From assembly GCF_022458985.1 (NCBI RefSeq), contig NC_061771.1, positions 21,773,501 through 21,837,500 on the forward strand: a stretch of 64,000 nucleotides of DNA, read 5' to 3'. Below the pieces are notes generated by a model. It searched no databases and had not been told where the DNA came from. It was given only the letters and a program-made list of their open reading frames with translations. The stretch's first letter is position 1, and the number at the start of each line of letters is the position of its first letter. The stretch comes from Mugil cephalus. Taxonomy: Eukaryota > Chordata > Actinopteri > Mugiliformes > Mugilidae. A program made the translations under genes and the position numbers. Below are positions 1 through 12,610 of this stretch, in pieces.

Positions 1-95
1 TTGAACCCAAAGCCCCAAAACCCAAAACATTGTGTTTCCAGACATCACTGGACACTCTGAGAAGACCCATGTCCATTATCTGATGAGTCACAACC
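1..95 (+). repeat. Tc1/mariner-like fragment (3' part)
   Basis: The text around CCAGACATCACTGGACAC and CATTATCTGATGAG closely resembles 28270-28340, which belongs to a larger Tc1-like remnant. It is cut by the window edge and has no coding capacity. Confidence 0.5.
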
Positions 96-568
96 TGACT
101 GTATTCCTTTTAACGTGAGGTCCATGAACCCACTCACTAATGAAACCAGGCTCAAGTGGACATTAGAGGAACCACATTTTTTGCTATGGCCTCATTTTGC
201 TTTTGCATGTTTGTGGTCAACTGACATCTATCTCTCAAATAGTCCCTTCTTCATGGTGTAGTTTTTGTCTAAAACTCTAAAACAGCCATAGAGCAGAGTG
301 AAAACTATTTATTGGTTCATCACCAGGAGAATCTCTACAACCATCTTTTGAAGTTTACACCTCGAGACCGGAGCCACTGACCGACAATTGGTTGTTAGAG
401 TATTATACACTGTAGAAAGAGGACGGGGTCACACAGTCTCCTTCAACTACAGGCAACAGACACTTCACTTTAAGAACAATAGGTTCTGGAGATCCTTTAA
501 ATGTCTGAGAACCCTTTTCTCGCTGTATAAGGTTCTTCGTGGAACTGAATCTCAAAAAGGCTCCATTA

Positions 569-598
569 AGAACTGAAGTTCTCAGAACTGAAGTTCTC
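569..598. repeat. Perfect 15-bp tandem duplication of a semi-palindromic unit
   Basis: AGAACTGAAGTTCTC occurs twice in immediate succession. Each unit has complementary arms (GAAC/GTTC). It lies in fascin intron 1 and no function is evident. Confidence 0.6.
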
Positions 599-1176
599 TG
601 AAAAACAGGAAAACACAGAGTTTTTTGAAGGACCGATAGGCAGAAGGTTCCTTGAAACATTTTTAAAACGTTCCACTTATGGCATCAATGCAAAGAAGCA
701 CTTTCGGTTCCAATTTTGAACTTTTATTTTTAAGGGTGCAGTCAAAGAAGTTTCTGATGGTAACACCCAGAGTTGTTCCTGTTTTATCCCAAACTACTGA
801 AAATCTACTTTGAGGAATCGTCTTCAAGAAACTCTACACGTCTAGTTGCCCTACCTTAGCGTTTCTGGATGTCTTAAAGTTCAGATAAAACCTTTTGGTC
901 CTCACTAAGATATTGAAACAACAACATATTCTTGTACAAAACGCTTGTACATGGCCACACTAAGACTTTTACGACTAGATGCAAGATCCACAAACACTGG
1001 TGGTCCTTTGAAAACAGAGGAATTCGAGTCTCTCCGCCCTTTAAGTGAACGTCTTCTCCATCTTGCAATTACAGCCACAGTTGGGGTCACAAGAAGGAGT
1101 CACTCACTGCCCTGCACTGACCTCATTCAAACAAGCACAATCTCCCTTCTTACACAAGCCATCGCCCCTGGAATGC

Positions 1177-1221
1177 TCACACACACACACACAAACAAAC
1201 ACACACACACACACACACACA
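1177..1221. repeat. (AC)n microsatellite, interrupted
   Basis: A run of AC dinucleotides is interrupted once by an AAACAAAC segment. Overlapping open frames here are low-complexity translations. Confidence 0.9.
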
Positions 1222-1838
1222 TTACTCCAGAATACACTAATGCATATTGACTTCATGGATAAACTACTGTTAATGATCGGTCCCAGCAAAAAAAAGAGCC
1301 CCGGCTCAGACCCAGAGACAAAGAGGACGCATGTGGAAACAAAGATCCACATCGAAACGAACTGCCTGAGTCACACCTCTCTCTTTGTGGCCTCTTTTCT
1401 CTGCGCCTCCTCCATTTTACTCGCCTTTTGTCCCCAAAAAGCAAATCCGTCCTCATTCTCTGTCTATTCTGAGATAAAGAATGACGGATAACAGTGTAGG
1501 GCCCGGGCCGAGGCTGACCCTGGACCGGCAACCACAATGCAGGGGTAGAATTACTGCAGAAAAATGTTAAGCTAGGCAGGGACTGGCCAAAAAGGAGGGA
1601 GGGAGGGAGGGAAGGAGGGGGGAGAAAGTGAGAGCATGATAATGAGAAACACATGGTGTGGAAAAAAATGCAGTAACAGGGTCCTCTAATTCTGCTCTAC
1701 CCCCACTGACATGCACATTAATATCATGCAACAGCTGGTTCTGGTGTGTGTGTGTTGAGTTATGCTGTGATTTCATCAGTGTGATATGAAATGGGACCCC
1801 CCCGCCCAGTCTGCTTCCGTGGAGCTGCAGAATCTCAC

Positions 1839-2670
1839 CTTGCCTCGTGGAGACGTTTCTCTCGTTGCCCGCAGTCAGCACAACCTGCGCGTGGCTGCGC
1901 TCCAGGCCGAACAGCTCATCCTTCCCGACCTTCCCGCTCCTCCCCGACTTCATCGTGCCGCTGGGGCCCGCGGGCGCCAGGTAGCGGCCGTTGCAGTCGC
2001 GGAAGGCCACTTTCCCGGAGAGGAACTCCAGCATGTAGCCGGTGTCCTTGTCCGTCTTGGTGGACAGGGCGCCGTCATTGCGGAGGAAGCGGTTGTCGGA
2101 GGTCTCCAGGTGGTAGCGCTGGTCGCGGTAGACCAGTGTCACCAGGGAGTCGACGCCCCAGGGGACGTCCCGGTCTATGGACACCTCCTGCCGCTCCCCG
2201 TGCGCGCCCAGGCGGGCGAAGCGCTTGCGCGCGAAGCTGTAGATGTTGACCTGCGGGTGGACGGCCAGGTGCACGCTCCACCTCTCCGCCGGCGAGGCCG
2301 TCTGCGCGAAGCAGGTGATCCGGTCCTCGCTGCCGCAGAGGTACCGGCCGTGCGGCTCGGACTGCAGCGACCACCGCCCGTCCTCGTCCGCGGTGATGAC
2401 GAAGCGGCAGTCCCGGCCGCGCGTCTCGCTGTCCGCGGTGACGTTGCCGTCTTTGTCCGTGGCGAGGTAGCGGCCCAGGTGGGAGAGGAAGAACACGACG
2501 CTGCCGTCCTCCCCGGTCTGCTCCAGGGTCCAGGTCTGCTTCTTCTTCAGGCTAGTGGCCGAGGCGTTGATCTTGAAGCCGAAGGTCTCCGCGGTCAGGT
2601 ACTTGCCCTCGCTGTTGATCAGCCCCAGAGGGATCCGCAGCAGGTCCCCGCCGGCGCCGTTTGAGGACAT
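1839..2670 (-). CDS. fscn1: Fascin actin-bundling protein, coding exon 1 (partial gene)
   Basis: Fascin packs actin filaments into tight parallel bundles in filopodia and other protrusions; the full protein has about 490 residues in four beta-trefoil domains. This exon gives 277 codons plus one base, covering the first two trefoils. The start ATG at 2670-2668 opens [11 protein letters not shown], then [57 protein letters not shown] and [15 protein letters not shown]. Ser40 before LKKK aligns with human Ser39, the PKC site that controls actin binding. The exon ends after VSTRQ at a good donor (AAG|GTGAG), the same place as in human FSCN1. The motifs fit FSCN1 better than retinal FSCN2. Whether it is the a or b teleost copy is not decidable here. 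The exon is strikingly GC-rich, which produces long open frames on the other strand. Confidence 0.93.
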
Positions 2671-3012
2671 GGTTGCCTTGTGACAAGGGGAGAAAGAAGA
2701 TGCTGGGATCGCTGAGGAGACAGACACGCGGACGCAGAAAAAGAGGGAGAGAGAGAGAAAAAAAGGCTGTGGGGGTGTCTGAGGGAGGGACAGAGAGAGA
2801 GAGAGAGAGAGAGCTGCTCTGAGCTGACAGATGATGATGATGAAGATGAAGAGTGTCCCTTGACTGAAAAATCCAAACTGACTCGTTGGAGTTGCAGGGC
2901 TGGGAGTTTTTCTTCCTCTAACGGCGGTACACGCCCCAGATACAGGCAGAGGAACTGGAGGGAGATGACTGCAATTTGGGCCAAACCACCCCACCCCTGC
3001 ACTGCTCTCCAC
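2671..3012 (-). other. Fascin 5' UTR and proximal promoter region
   Basis: The sequence just upstream of the fascin ATG is pyrimidine-rich on the coding strand, with a GA/CT run at 2791-2813. The reading frame stays open upstream of the ATG, but the homology starts at MSSNG, so the upstream part is taken as UTR. The transcription start cannot be placed. Confidence 0.45.
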
Positions 3013-5529
3013 TGCTCACCTACTACACATATAAATAAACTCAACAGTTGCCTGTGCACGCCAGCACACAGTCTACAGACGCCCCCCACTTTCTAATTGA
3101 CATCAAAGTTCCACATGTGTGGGACCGTTCACCAGCTTAAAGGTGCTTAGACACGAAGTGATGTAAGAAAATGAGGGAAGGGGGGAAAGGCCATGCTTTT
3201 TTTTTTCTCTCACTCGTTCTCATCTCTGCTTTAATTGCCCCCGGTGACATCTTGTCATTGTGCTGTAGGACGAGAGGTCACGTCCGCTGCTATCCTCTCC
3301 ACCCTCACCCCTCTTCCTTTTCTTGCCCAGTTACATAAACTCGATGTGAATCGACGTCGTGCACCGTGTGGCCCCGCTGTGCAGTTGTGCCTGACACACA
3401 CGCATACAAATCAAAAGTGTGCACCATGGTTGTTTCCTGACCCTGTTTCCTTCTTTCTGATTCCACCCCTTTTCTGTCTTCTGGTCCCGTCAGTGCCGCC
3501 CGACTCTTCCGCCCTCCTCCCCTGGGCTCCAACGTGAACACCGCCCGCACATCCACCTTTTTGTTTATACTGGAAAGAGAGTGGACCGGTGTGTGCTCAC
3601 AGTATCTACTCCTCACGCATAGCGCAGTGGTATCAATGCAAACCTCCATGGGAAGTCTGCGGCAGGTCTTTAACTGTAAATCAGGTTATGATGATAGTGT
3701 TTGGGCTGCGTGGTCAGAGCAAAGCTATCAGAGCTAAAAGCCAGAGGAGTGGCACTTAAACACTAACAGTTACATAACTTCACACTGCCTTCGTATGACT
3801 GGTCTACCTTGTGGGGGTAATTTGCATGATCCTTTTTTTTTTTAGGTTGTCTGTTAATGGGGAAATGGAACAGCTCACAAATTCACAACAGTTAATTTGC
3901 ATAGGTTTGCATGTATACACTTGCATCATCTTGTGTCAGTATTCATGCAAATCACTGACTGGGAATGTTGTATGTTTTCCTTGCAGTTTCAATCGACTGA
4001 TTCAGATGACGTATTAAACATGTTATGTAAAATTTCATGTAAAAAAAAAGGGCAGAGAATTCTCTTTAAGATTTCCCTTCAGGTGCAACTTTAGGTGCCA
4101 CTTTAATAACTTCTGTCGTGACGGGAAACAAGGAGGCAAGGCAACAGAGCAATGGAAATGCTGAGTGTGAAATACTAGGAATAAAAGCGAGTTAACAGTT
4201 ATCAGACGGCTGCCGCTGATGCAAACCTTTTATTCATCTGTAAACTACTAAAACGTCAAATTAACCCTAACGCTATTTATTCAAAAGCTACAGCGGTGGT
4301 TAATCATAAACTAAAATTTACATGGTGAGCTGCAGCCCCTGCATAAACCGGGAAATCCCAAGGGTCAGGAACAGAGAAAAGCATCCAGCGTCCAATCTGG
4401 ATTTATGAGCTCAAATGCACCGGGCAGTAAAGTGTTCTTTATGTTTTTATGGTCTTTTAGTCTCCAATTTCTCCTCTTCCCCTATTTAAAGAACGTAACC
4501 AAATTATTTTATGTCTCTGTTGAAGTTTTTGGAAGTCGCACACTCGCTATCGAGCGATTATAAAGCTGCATCACAGAAACATTCTCACAGCCAACATTTT
4601 TACGGACCACGGGGAAAGAAGCCACGGGGACCACCAGAAATATGGAAGACATGCTATAATGACTGAAGTTCGTGGACCGTTCCAGTGCGGTGGGAATGGG
4701 ATTCAGTCACCACAAGCAGAGGGTGAGGTTGGACAGCACATGAAGACGGGGCTGGGAATGTGAGGGAAATATGGAGGTGGGACACTTTGGAAAATGCAAG
4801 GCGGGCATTTTTTTTATTTATTTATTTTTTGTGGATTGCTTACAACTCAAACAACATCGCCCCCGTCTGGGCCTTCAGAGAAGAGCAGCGACTGATCTCA
4901 AAGTTTTTCCTGGTGGAGGTTACTGCCTGTTTACACTTTTAGGGTGCTTGTAAAGCAGGGATCTATAACACACAACTTCCATCATTCAAAAATAGTTGCC
5001 AAATTCTTTTTTTTACCTGTCTTATGAACACATGACACAGAAGCTCCTTAAAACATTAACACGCCAAGTCAGTGACAATGAACCGATTCAGACAGTAGAC
5101 GGCTTTCAGACATTTTGACTTGTCACAGTGGGAAAATCAAAGCTGGAATTAATGACGTTCATAATAATAATAATAATAAAGTTCTGTATTTATGGCATTG
5201 GACCTCCACTAAGTACAAGAATGTCTGATGTGAACCAGGACACTGAAACTGAAGCAGATGACTAATTTTGTTTTTCACTTGTGTCACGACAATGGCCAAA
5301 ATGATTAGTTTGGTCACAGTACTGGCACTAACCCGGCAGGCTGAAACTGCAGCTACAGCCTGACACACACTAGATGGCAGACGGATGCCGCTGGATGCCT
5401 CATCCTACACCGCACAGGCATTTTTTTTTTTTTTCAAGCGTTTAAATAGTTTGAATCAGGAACACTGATTATCCTGAGACGTGAGATAACAGTGGTCCCG
5501 CAGCTGCTTGAACTCACCTCCATTTAACT
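3013..5529. other. Intergenic region between fascin and iqce; no gene seen
   Basis: The two genes are transcribed away from each other from here. I see poly(T)/poly(A) runs (3197-3207, 3831-3843, 4040-4048, 5421-5435) and a short (ATA)n at 5161-5178. The open frames are short and have no recognisable motif. Confidence 0.6.
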
Positions 5530-6697
5530 AACTGTGAGATCACTAGCCTGGATTGGGTCAGTCATATTAAAGGGGGTGACTATTTATGCAGCCAAAATAT
5601 ACTGACAAATATTCCATTTACAACATATATATATATAAGAGATTAATACTTTTTTTTATAGCACTGCAGGTGCTGTTTATTTTGCCCTTTTTGAACTGAG
5701 CTTTTTGTACCGTACGTGTGCTGTGTTTGCCCTGAACAAAAGTACGCCGTCCTGCCTGTGTGTGGGGCTCCTGGGGGTCCACCACCTGTAAAAACACTGC
5801 GTACGAGAATATGATACAGTCAGAAGAGGCCACCGTGTTCTCTGCAGTGTTTGCAGGGAGGAGGAGATCATGAGGAGCAACACAGAGGCAGCGGTGGGTG
5901 GTTTAGATAAACGAGTTGCAGAGTGTTGATATATATTTTTAGGCAGAGACAAAGACAAAAACCTCTGCTGACAAATAGACCTAGTCTACAGGTCAAGAGA
6001 TGTCAGTGTCCATGTGCAGAAAATATTACATGTGACACAAAAAAGCAAGGTAATGGAGCAATGAAAATGTCTAGAAATAATAATAATAAAAAAGAAAACA
6101 ATAATAATGAGCAGAAAGTAAAAAGCAAACAAAATGCTGCTGGAAATTGTAAACATTTTTTACTATGAGCCAAATACTCAGCAGTCCCATCGTGATTAGT
6201 TAAGGTCAGCAAATGACAAGCAAACGGAGTCTCAAGTGTGCGTTACCTTCCCATTTTTCCTCGTCTGCTCGCCTCATGCTATTGGAGGAAGTCGCTTCAA
6301 GTCCCTCCTTTCAGCACAACTGACTCCAGTAGTGGTTAACGCAAAGAAGCGAGACAGAAAGCAAGAACTGACAGAAATAACACACACAGGTATTAGCTTT
6401 TGTCAAGCTAAACAAAGCTAAAAACAAAGTATGACCGATTGAGATTTTCAAAATAAGTCGGCGTATGAAAAACACCTTATAACTTTCTTGATATTGCTAG
6501 TGTATTTTCCCCTATTTAAAAATGATATTTAATCAGAAATGTGTGGCAAATTAATATATTGAGCTACACGTTTTTTATTGAGTAAAGAACAGTTTATCAA
6601 ATTGGTTTGTTTTACTTTGAAGGAAATCTCATGTGGATTCCGGTGCCGCTCTGTTTTTTTGTCCGTTAGCTTGACGTAGCTAGGTAACAGCTGCCTG

Positions 6698-6710
6698 GTT
6701 GCTAGACGAC
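6698..6710. promoter_or_regulatory. RFX X-box in iqce copy 1 promoter
   Basis: GTTGCTAGACGAC fits the X-box consensus RYYNYYNRRNRAC at every position on both strands. It lies about 330 bp upstream of the exon 1 ATG. RFX factors drive ciliary genes through this motif, which suits a gene acting at the ciliary base. Use of the site is inferred. Confidence 0.6.
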
Positions 6711-8639
6711 TCGCTCTGCAGATGTGAAAACAGAGATCTCTTCTCAGAAAGACAACAGCGCTTTTAACTGGATTCCAGGAAGATATGATTAACAGCCCTT
6801 ATCACCAGGTGAACGGGCTTTTACCTGAGCGAACTGATAATGTTCCGGAGGAAAATTTTGGAGTTGTAGCATAGCTAGCGTCTCTATTGTTGCCCCATGT
6901 TTTTACTACTACTAAAAGCAAAGAGGGGCAGCCTGGAGTGAACGTTTTTTGACTCTGGAGTAAAATGAGCGGAGTAAACACGGAAAGAGTCCAGGTTTCC
7001 AACTTAACGTAACGTTTGCCTCCTAGCTATGTTTAGCGCAGCTGCCAAGATGTCTGTGGAGGCGAGTGATGTTCAAACTGATGAAGACTGTGAGGAGCTG
7101 GTGAGTCCTTCTCTTCGCTTAGCTTAAACAAAAAAATCGTTAATTCGGTTTGTGCGTATCGAGCGTATCGATGCTTCCGATATAAGCGTCTGTTTTTTTT
7201 AGAATCGATCTTCACATCCAAATACCATTTCACAAGACATATTAATACTTTTATGAAACTGAATCTGTAATTAATCCTAGGAAAGTAAAAAAGCGTGAGA
7301 GAGAGGGAGTGCACACCTGGAAAATAAATGAGAAGACATCACAGTTCACATCACAGGCATATGGCATGTACAATGACCAAAAAGAGTGATATTGAAGTTA
7401 GAGTGACTGTAGATTCATTTTTGTTTGTTTCAGGATTTTCAGATTAGTTCACTTGTTGATTTGCACAGATCGTGTTTAATTGCTCTGTAAAAAAGAAAGA
7501 AAGAAGTATGATGTTTGGCAGCTTGTTTAATCTTTATTTTAAAATCGACCCTTGATTTTATCTGTCCCAAAATTGTGGGGGAAAACAAACAGTGTTTATC
7601 ACCTCATATCTAACTTGTTACTACAAAGTGTAATTTGAGCCAAATTTGATCCACATTTGATCCACCTAAAACATTTTCTATGATCCTTGCCAGGTGATAT
7701 TTGACCCATAACACCACAGAAGTCATTTTCTTTTTTAGAGACTTTCAGAATTTACTGAAATTGTGATTTTTGTGTGTGTGTGTGTGTGTTTAAATAGCTA
7801 TTCTTGAGGATATCATGAAGCCTTGTCCCCATAAAAACAAGAAACATGTAATTTCTTACACATTGTAACTTGCAAATTAGTCAAAATTGACCCTAACACA
7901 ATATAAAGGTGTTAGGTGCAAGCAAATACACCATCGCGACTGTCCTGCACTAAATCTTTGCTTCAGGACTTTTAAATGTTCAGTTTATGTTGAAACAGCA
8001 TCAGAAAGGTGCCTCTTCAATTGTCCGATCATTTAGTAGGATGTAGTTGTGGCGTCGTTAAACAGGAGGGGATTGAAGTGTTTTTGTTATTTAGGCGAGG
8101 GCACCGACTAAAATGGGGTCAAAATAATATAAACGTGTTTGTACAGCAAAATAAATTACAGTAGTAGCAGAAACCACAGCCTCCAACATGAAGACACAGT
8201 TGAAACAACAGCTCTGTTATTTCAAACTAATGCTGAATACCATAACGTTCATGAAGCTAAGATTTAGTGCATGACGGTTGTATTTACACGTGTACCTAAT
8301 TAACTGGCAAGTCAGTGAATATCTATTATATGTCGCTGATTCCTCCTCTGTCCATAGATTGAAGATGGTTTCTCTCTCCTGCTGATGTCCCAGTAAAGGT
8401 AATCAAACTGACTGATGGTCCCAGTTTTCATTTTTGGCATCCTACATCTTGTCTTTTATTTTCTGTGTGGAGTCAAGCTTTTGCTGGATATCCTCTGCTT
8501 TATCCACTGTCAGAGAACAAGGAGGAGAAAATCTGCTGGCAAGCCTCCTCATTCTCCGAGTAAGACCTGATTTACAGCTCTCTGGGAAAATATTTTCACA
8601 CAGTTGAACAAAGTCTACGTTGCACATTCCATATTTATT

Positions 8640-8641
<2 letters not shown>

Positions 8642-8669
<28 letters not shown>
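8642..8669 (+). repeat. (TG)n in the acceptor tract of iqce exon 4, copy 1
   Basis: The TG run is followed directly by CGCGCAG and exon 4, so the usual polypyrimidine tract is replaced by a length-variable microsatellite. The same arrangement is at 19001-19028 in copy 2. Confidence 0.85.
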
Positions 8670-8675
<6 letters not shown>

Positions 8676-10379
8676 GGGTCTCCATATCTCTCCAGTCTGA
8701 ATGTGAACCCCAGGAGAGGAGCCGTGGGAGCCGCCTGGAGACTGCCTAGGGGCTCCCTCGGGGACACCAGAGGAGACACACCTGGGGAGACTGGCTCAGC
8801 TCGCCTCACGTCCCTCAGCAACGGCCACGGTAGGCGGCGTGAAAACACAACTGAAGCTCTCAGACCGTGTCTGTCCTCACATGAATGCACACTAAGTCAG
8901 TGCGCCTTTTGTTTTGTTTTTTTGTTTTTTTTTAACGGCTTGCTGCTGTTGGAAATAAGTTGAGGCAAGTTGAAAGCACTGCAGCTTCTCCGTGGCTTCA
9001 TCACTTCATTATAACTTAAAATGAATCATGTGCACTGCTAGTCACTGCCTCAGTGTGTTCTCAAAATGTGTTAAAAGCATGAGTCAGATGGCGTATTAAA
9101 CTGTGTCTGCGCAGAGCTCTGTTCTTTTGTTCTCACCCACTGTGCAAATGTTTTATGGATAGTGGTATGTGCAGGAGTGATGCAGGGAAATAACCCTGAC
9201 AGGAGGTGCAGTGTGGACATGTCATTCAGGACTATCAGTGTAAGATTAGTCTGGTGGTCATGTCTGTGCTCAGGGATCTGAAGATCCTCTTGAGAATACA
9301 GGAACATTTTCAGAAACTTCCAATGTAACAGTTTACATGGACACCAAATAGAACGATCCAATAGGTTGTACAGGATGCTTTTACATGCCCCAAAACATTA
9401 ATCACGATGTAACTAATGCAAAGTAGTTCCTTCTGCTGCATTAAATGGGCTGGAAACATAACAGAAGAAGTTCATTAACAATTCATTTAGTAGAAGAAGA
9501 TGATTGAGACGGAACCAGTTTTTCACTCTCACTGCCCACGTCAAAGACTTTTTATAAGAACTCGTTTTTCTACCTCCTCGTTCATGTCACTGACAAACTA
9601 CACATGGTGCAAACATGCACAAAAATTGTGTATTTAGAAAGAAAACAACTGCCGTTTTCATGCTTATATCTTCCTATTGAACACATTATCAATGTTAACA
9701 TTAACATATCTTTTATCAAAGGTCCACATCACCCATCCTTCCAACTGAATGCATTTGTTCTGATTGTGGTGGTTACATGTTTTTATTCTGATTTGGCTTC
9801 TATTTGGATCATTAGTAGCGAGTAGTGTACGTGTAAACACACAGTTACTGGGACGGCTGGAGTCCTCGATCTTTTTGATAACTGGAGTTGCACCACGAAG
9901 TTGCACCACTTGACTCAGAATTTAATTGAAACACAGTAATATGTAAAATCCAAAAAAAATCTTTTTTTTTTTTTTTAAAAATCACACAGAAGCATGAACA
10001 AGTCTTGATGTTTGGAGCCTTTCTCTCTCTCTCTCACTGTTTTCCAGATCTTTTCCAGACGCTCAGATCAGAGTGTGATGTTACGCCCGAGCTCATCAAA
10101 CAGAGCCCGAGCATGAGGAAATACAAACATCTCCAGTCCGCGTGCAACGGTGAGAGGACGCGTCGCTGTCTCAGAATGAGAAATGAAGCGAAGTAGAGAG
10201 TGAAGGTTTTTTTTTAAGGGTAGAATACGAGTGATTTTTCTTGAACATGTGTTTTATGTCCCTACGGTTGCAGGTTTTGCTTTAGGTACAGGGGACAACA
10301 GGGACAAGGAGGACATGCATGATGAGATCATTCGCCTTAAGAAGGTAAAGAGTAAAGATAATTCAGAACACATTAGATA

Positions 10380-10665
10380 ACGCACTGTGCGTCAGTGTGA
10401 TGTCAGTAGAAGCAACGTGGGAGGTTCTTCCTTTACAATCGAGATTGACGTCATGTAAAAAGATGTGTACGCCGATCAGCCACAACATTAAGACCACTGA
10501 CAGGGGAAGTAACATTGACCATCTTGTGATAATTCAACATTCTTCTGGGAGTGGACCTGGTATTCAGGTGGATGTTACTTCGACATGTAGCACCCACCTA
10601 GACCAGACCAGACCAGACAAATCCCAACCCAGGACAGACACCCTCCTCGCATAGGAATGCATCCT
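10380..10665 (+). repeat. Degenerate Tc1-like repeat in iqce intron 6, copy 1
   Basis: CGATCAGCCACAACATTAAG, followed by GACCACTGACAGG, matches the terminal repeat of a widespread fish Tc1/mariner family. The text then runs to the tail-side phrase GTGGATGTTACTTCGACATG. The central transposase part is missing. The last 50 bases (CCAGA pentamers) differ strongly between the two iqce copies. Confidence 0.75.
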
Positions 10666-12179
10666 GAAGCATGCAGCCTGTAACACTGTCTGGCCTTCAG
10701 TTAGACCATTATGTCCTTTTATTACACTATAAAAGCTCCATTCTGCCGTGTTTTTTATTTTCATCAGACACATTCAGGATTTTCGTTTGCTCTCTTTCAC
10801 ATGTCGACCTTGATGATTCTCTGCAGAGCCTCCAGGCACATAAGTCCGACAACCAGCAAATGAAAGCAAAACTGCGGCGGCTGGAGGAGGATAACGCTAA
10901 AAGAGAGAAACAGATAGAGGAGCTGTTGGATCCCACCAAGGTAAGATGACAGAATCATTTTTTTATTTTTTTTTCTCACAGTCACTAGAACATCATGAAC
11001 TGTGTTACGTTTTCCACAGGGCTCCGAATACACTCGCAGTTTGGTTGACAAGAAAAGAGAAGGGAGTGTGGTGAGTGTGTCCGCTGTGTAGGTGAACATT
11101 ACGAGACATTATTTTCTGGATGAACATCTTAATGAGACGATTCTGTCCGTTAAGGTTCTCAACGGGCTGAAACAGAGAATCCTGAAGCTGGAGCAGCAGT
11201 GTAGAGAGAAAGAAAATGCCTTAAGGTAAAAGAAGTCCCTTCAACTTTAAGTAAGTCCAGTGAAATGGCTCGTGTGTGAAGCAGCATCGTCGAGGTTATT
11301 CCCTTTTTATTTCTTCAGTAAACTACAAAGTGAGCTGAGGACCACCAACCTGGAGAGCTGAAGATCACAGTAGAAACCTACTTTGACGAGGTAACGTCGC
11401 TGCGGCGTCTGTGTTCTCTGCTGCGCAAAACATCCTCGTTTCAAAACAAGGCAGTGGTCCTACTAACCTATGGACTTGGCTAGTGAAAATATAACGCTAA
11501 TATTCCTGTTTACATGCAGTTAAGTTTGCCTCAGCCTTTCAAACGCAGCCTCCACTTTTATTATTCCTTGAGCTGTTGCGCCTCCTCCCCCCCCCCCCCC
11601 ACCCCCCGCTGAGATTCATACGTCCTAATGTTGCTGTATGAGCTTGGAAGTCAGCCCGATTTCCCTGGGCCACAAAATTTTTGCTCTGTTGGGAACTGAT
11701 TATGCTCTGGCAAGGATCTGCTGGGACAATTCAATAGTTTGGGCCGTCTTTATGCGGTGATGGACAGAAAGTAGCAGCGATGTACTCGTACATGTAATCT
11801 GAGCACCGTGAATTTGAATTTGTTTACAACAAAATGACTGATTTGTTGAAGGACTATGCAATTGCATGAGGTTTTTTTTTGTTGTTGTTGTTTCTCTGTA
11901 TTGATTGAAATATCCCAGTGCCGTGATACTAGACTCATATTCTTCTCATTATTACAATGAATAATATAATATATTGTGAATTTCTCATAGTGATTAATAA
12001 AGTATCCATCTATATATCTATAAAGTTGATTTGTGTGTCTTTCAGATCCAGAGACTGAGGATGCTTCTAGAAGCTGCAGAGAAAAGGTGTGAACAACTAA
12101 AATCATGTATGACCTATTCTGGGTCCTACATCTATAAAAACAGCAGAATTACTGTAGAATTGTTGAAGTTAACATGTAA

Positions 12180-12610
12180 GGACTAGAGATCTAACCGATA
12201 TATCGGCCGTCTGATATATCGGGCGACATTTCCGTTTTCAACTGGCCCCTTTTCTTTTATTTCTTTTTTCTTTATTTAAAAAAAACAAACACCCAGATCT
12301 ATTTACTTTATCACTCAGCACCAACACATTACAGTCATTAGCAGCAGTCCTAACTTTTTACTGTTGTTGTTTAATGGGAGTTTGCTAGCTGATTTTTTTT
12401 TCTCTCCACTGTCCACAGTTTAGACTGAAGCTGTTGCATTGTTGTTAAGCTTTAGTGTCATTTGTTACCAATGTGTCATTTTTTATCATGTAAATTGAGG
12501 GAGAAAAAGCAGCATCGACTCCAAATATGAACGTATTAGCCATCAGCCAATGCTGATGTAAAAAAAATATATATATCGGCCATAAAAAATCCATAGCGGT
12601 CAATCTTTAA
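12180..12610. repeat. Non-autonomous repeat with CGATATATCGGCC ends, iqce intron 11, copy 1
   Basis: The left end reads CTAACCGATATATCGGCC. The right end reads TATATCGGCCATAAA...AGCGGTCAATC, an imperfect inverted copy. The interior is AT-rich and non-coding. It looks like a hAT-like miniature element, but no target-site duplication was confirmed. Confidence 0.5.

Larger units (their letters stand above)
1..1838 (-). other. 5' part of fascin intron 1 (partial, runs off the window)
   Basis: This stretch lies downstream of the fascin exon 1 splice donor on the minus strand, so it is intron. I looked for the expected exon 2, which in human begins just after the VSTRQ motif, and did not find it. 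The stretch holds an AC-rich microsatellite at 1177-1221, a Tc1-like fragment at the extreme left, a perfect 15-bp tandem repeat at 569-598 and a GGGA-rich run near 1595-1625. No other gene is visible. Confidence 0.75.

Noticed and set aside
1786-2664. 292-codon open frame on the plus strand
   Set aside because: It is antisense to fascin exon 1. The high GC content removes stop codons, and the translation is low-complexity Val/Ala/Leu/Arg without a recognisable domain.
1567-3012. Reading the whole 481-codon minus-strand frame as one protein
   Set aside because: Homology to fascin begins at 2670 and stops at 1839, where a good donor lies. The ends are UTR and intron read-through.
5677-5958. 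Frames repeated in both duplication units (5677-5958 and 16021-16323, minus)
   Set aside because: They recur only because the DNA is duplicated. The second copy changes at its end, and no motif or splice support is seen.
8642-8669. CRISPR-like or other spaced repeat arrays among the TG/AC tracts
   Set aside because: They are simple microsatellites without spacers, in a vertebrate genome.
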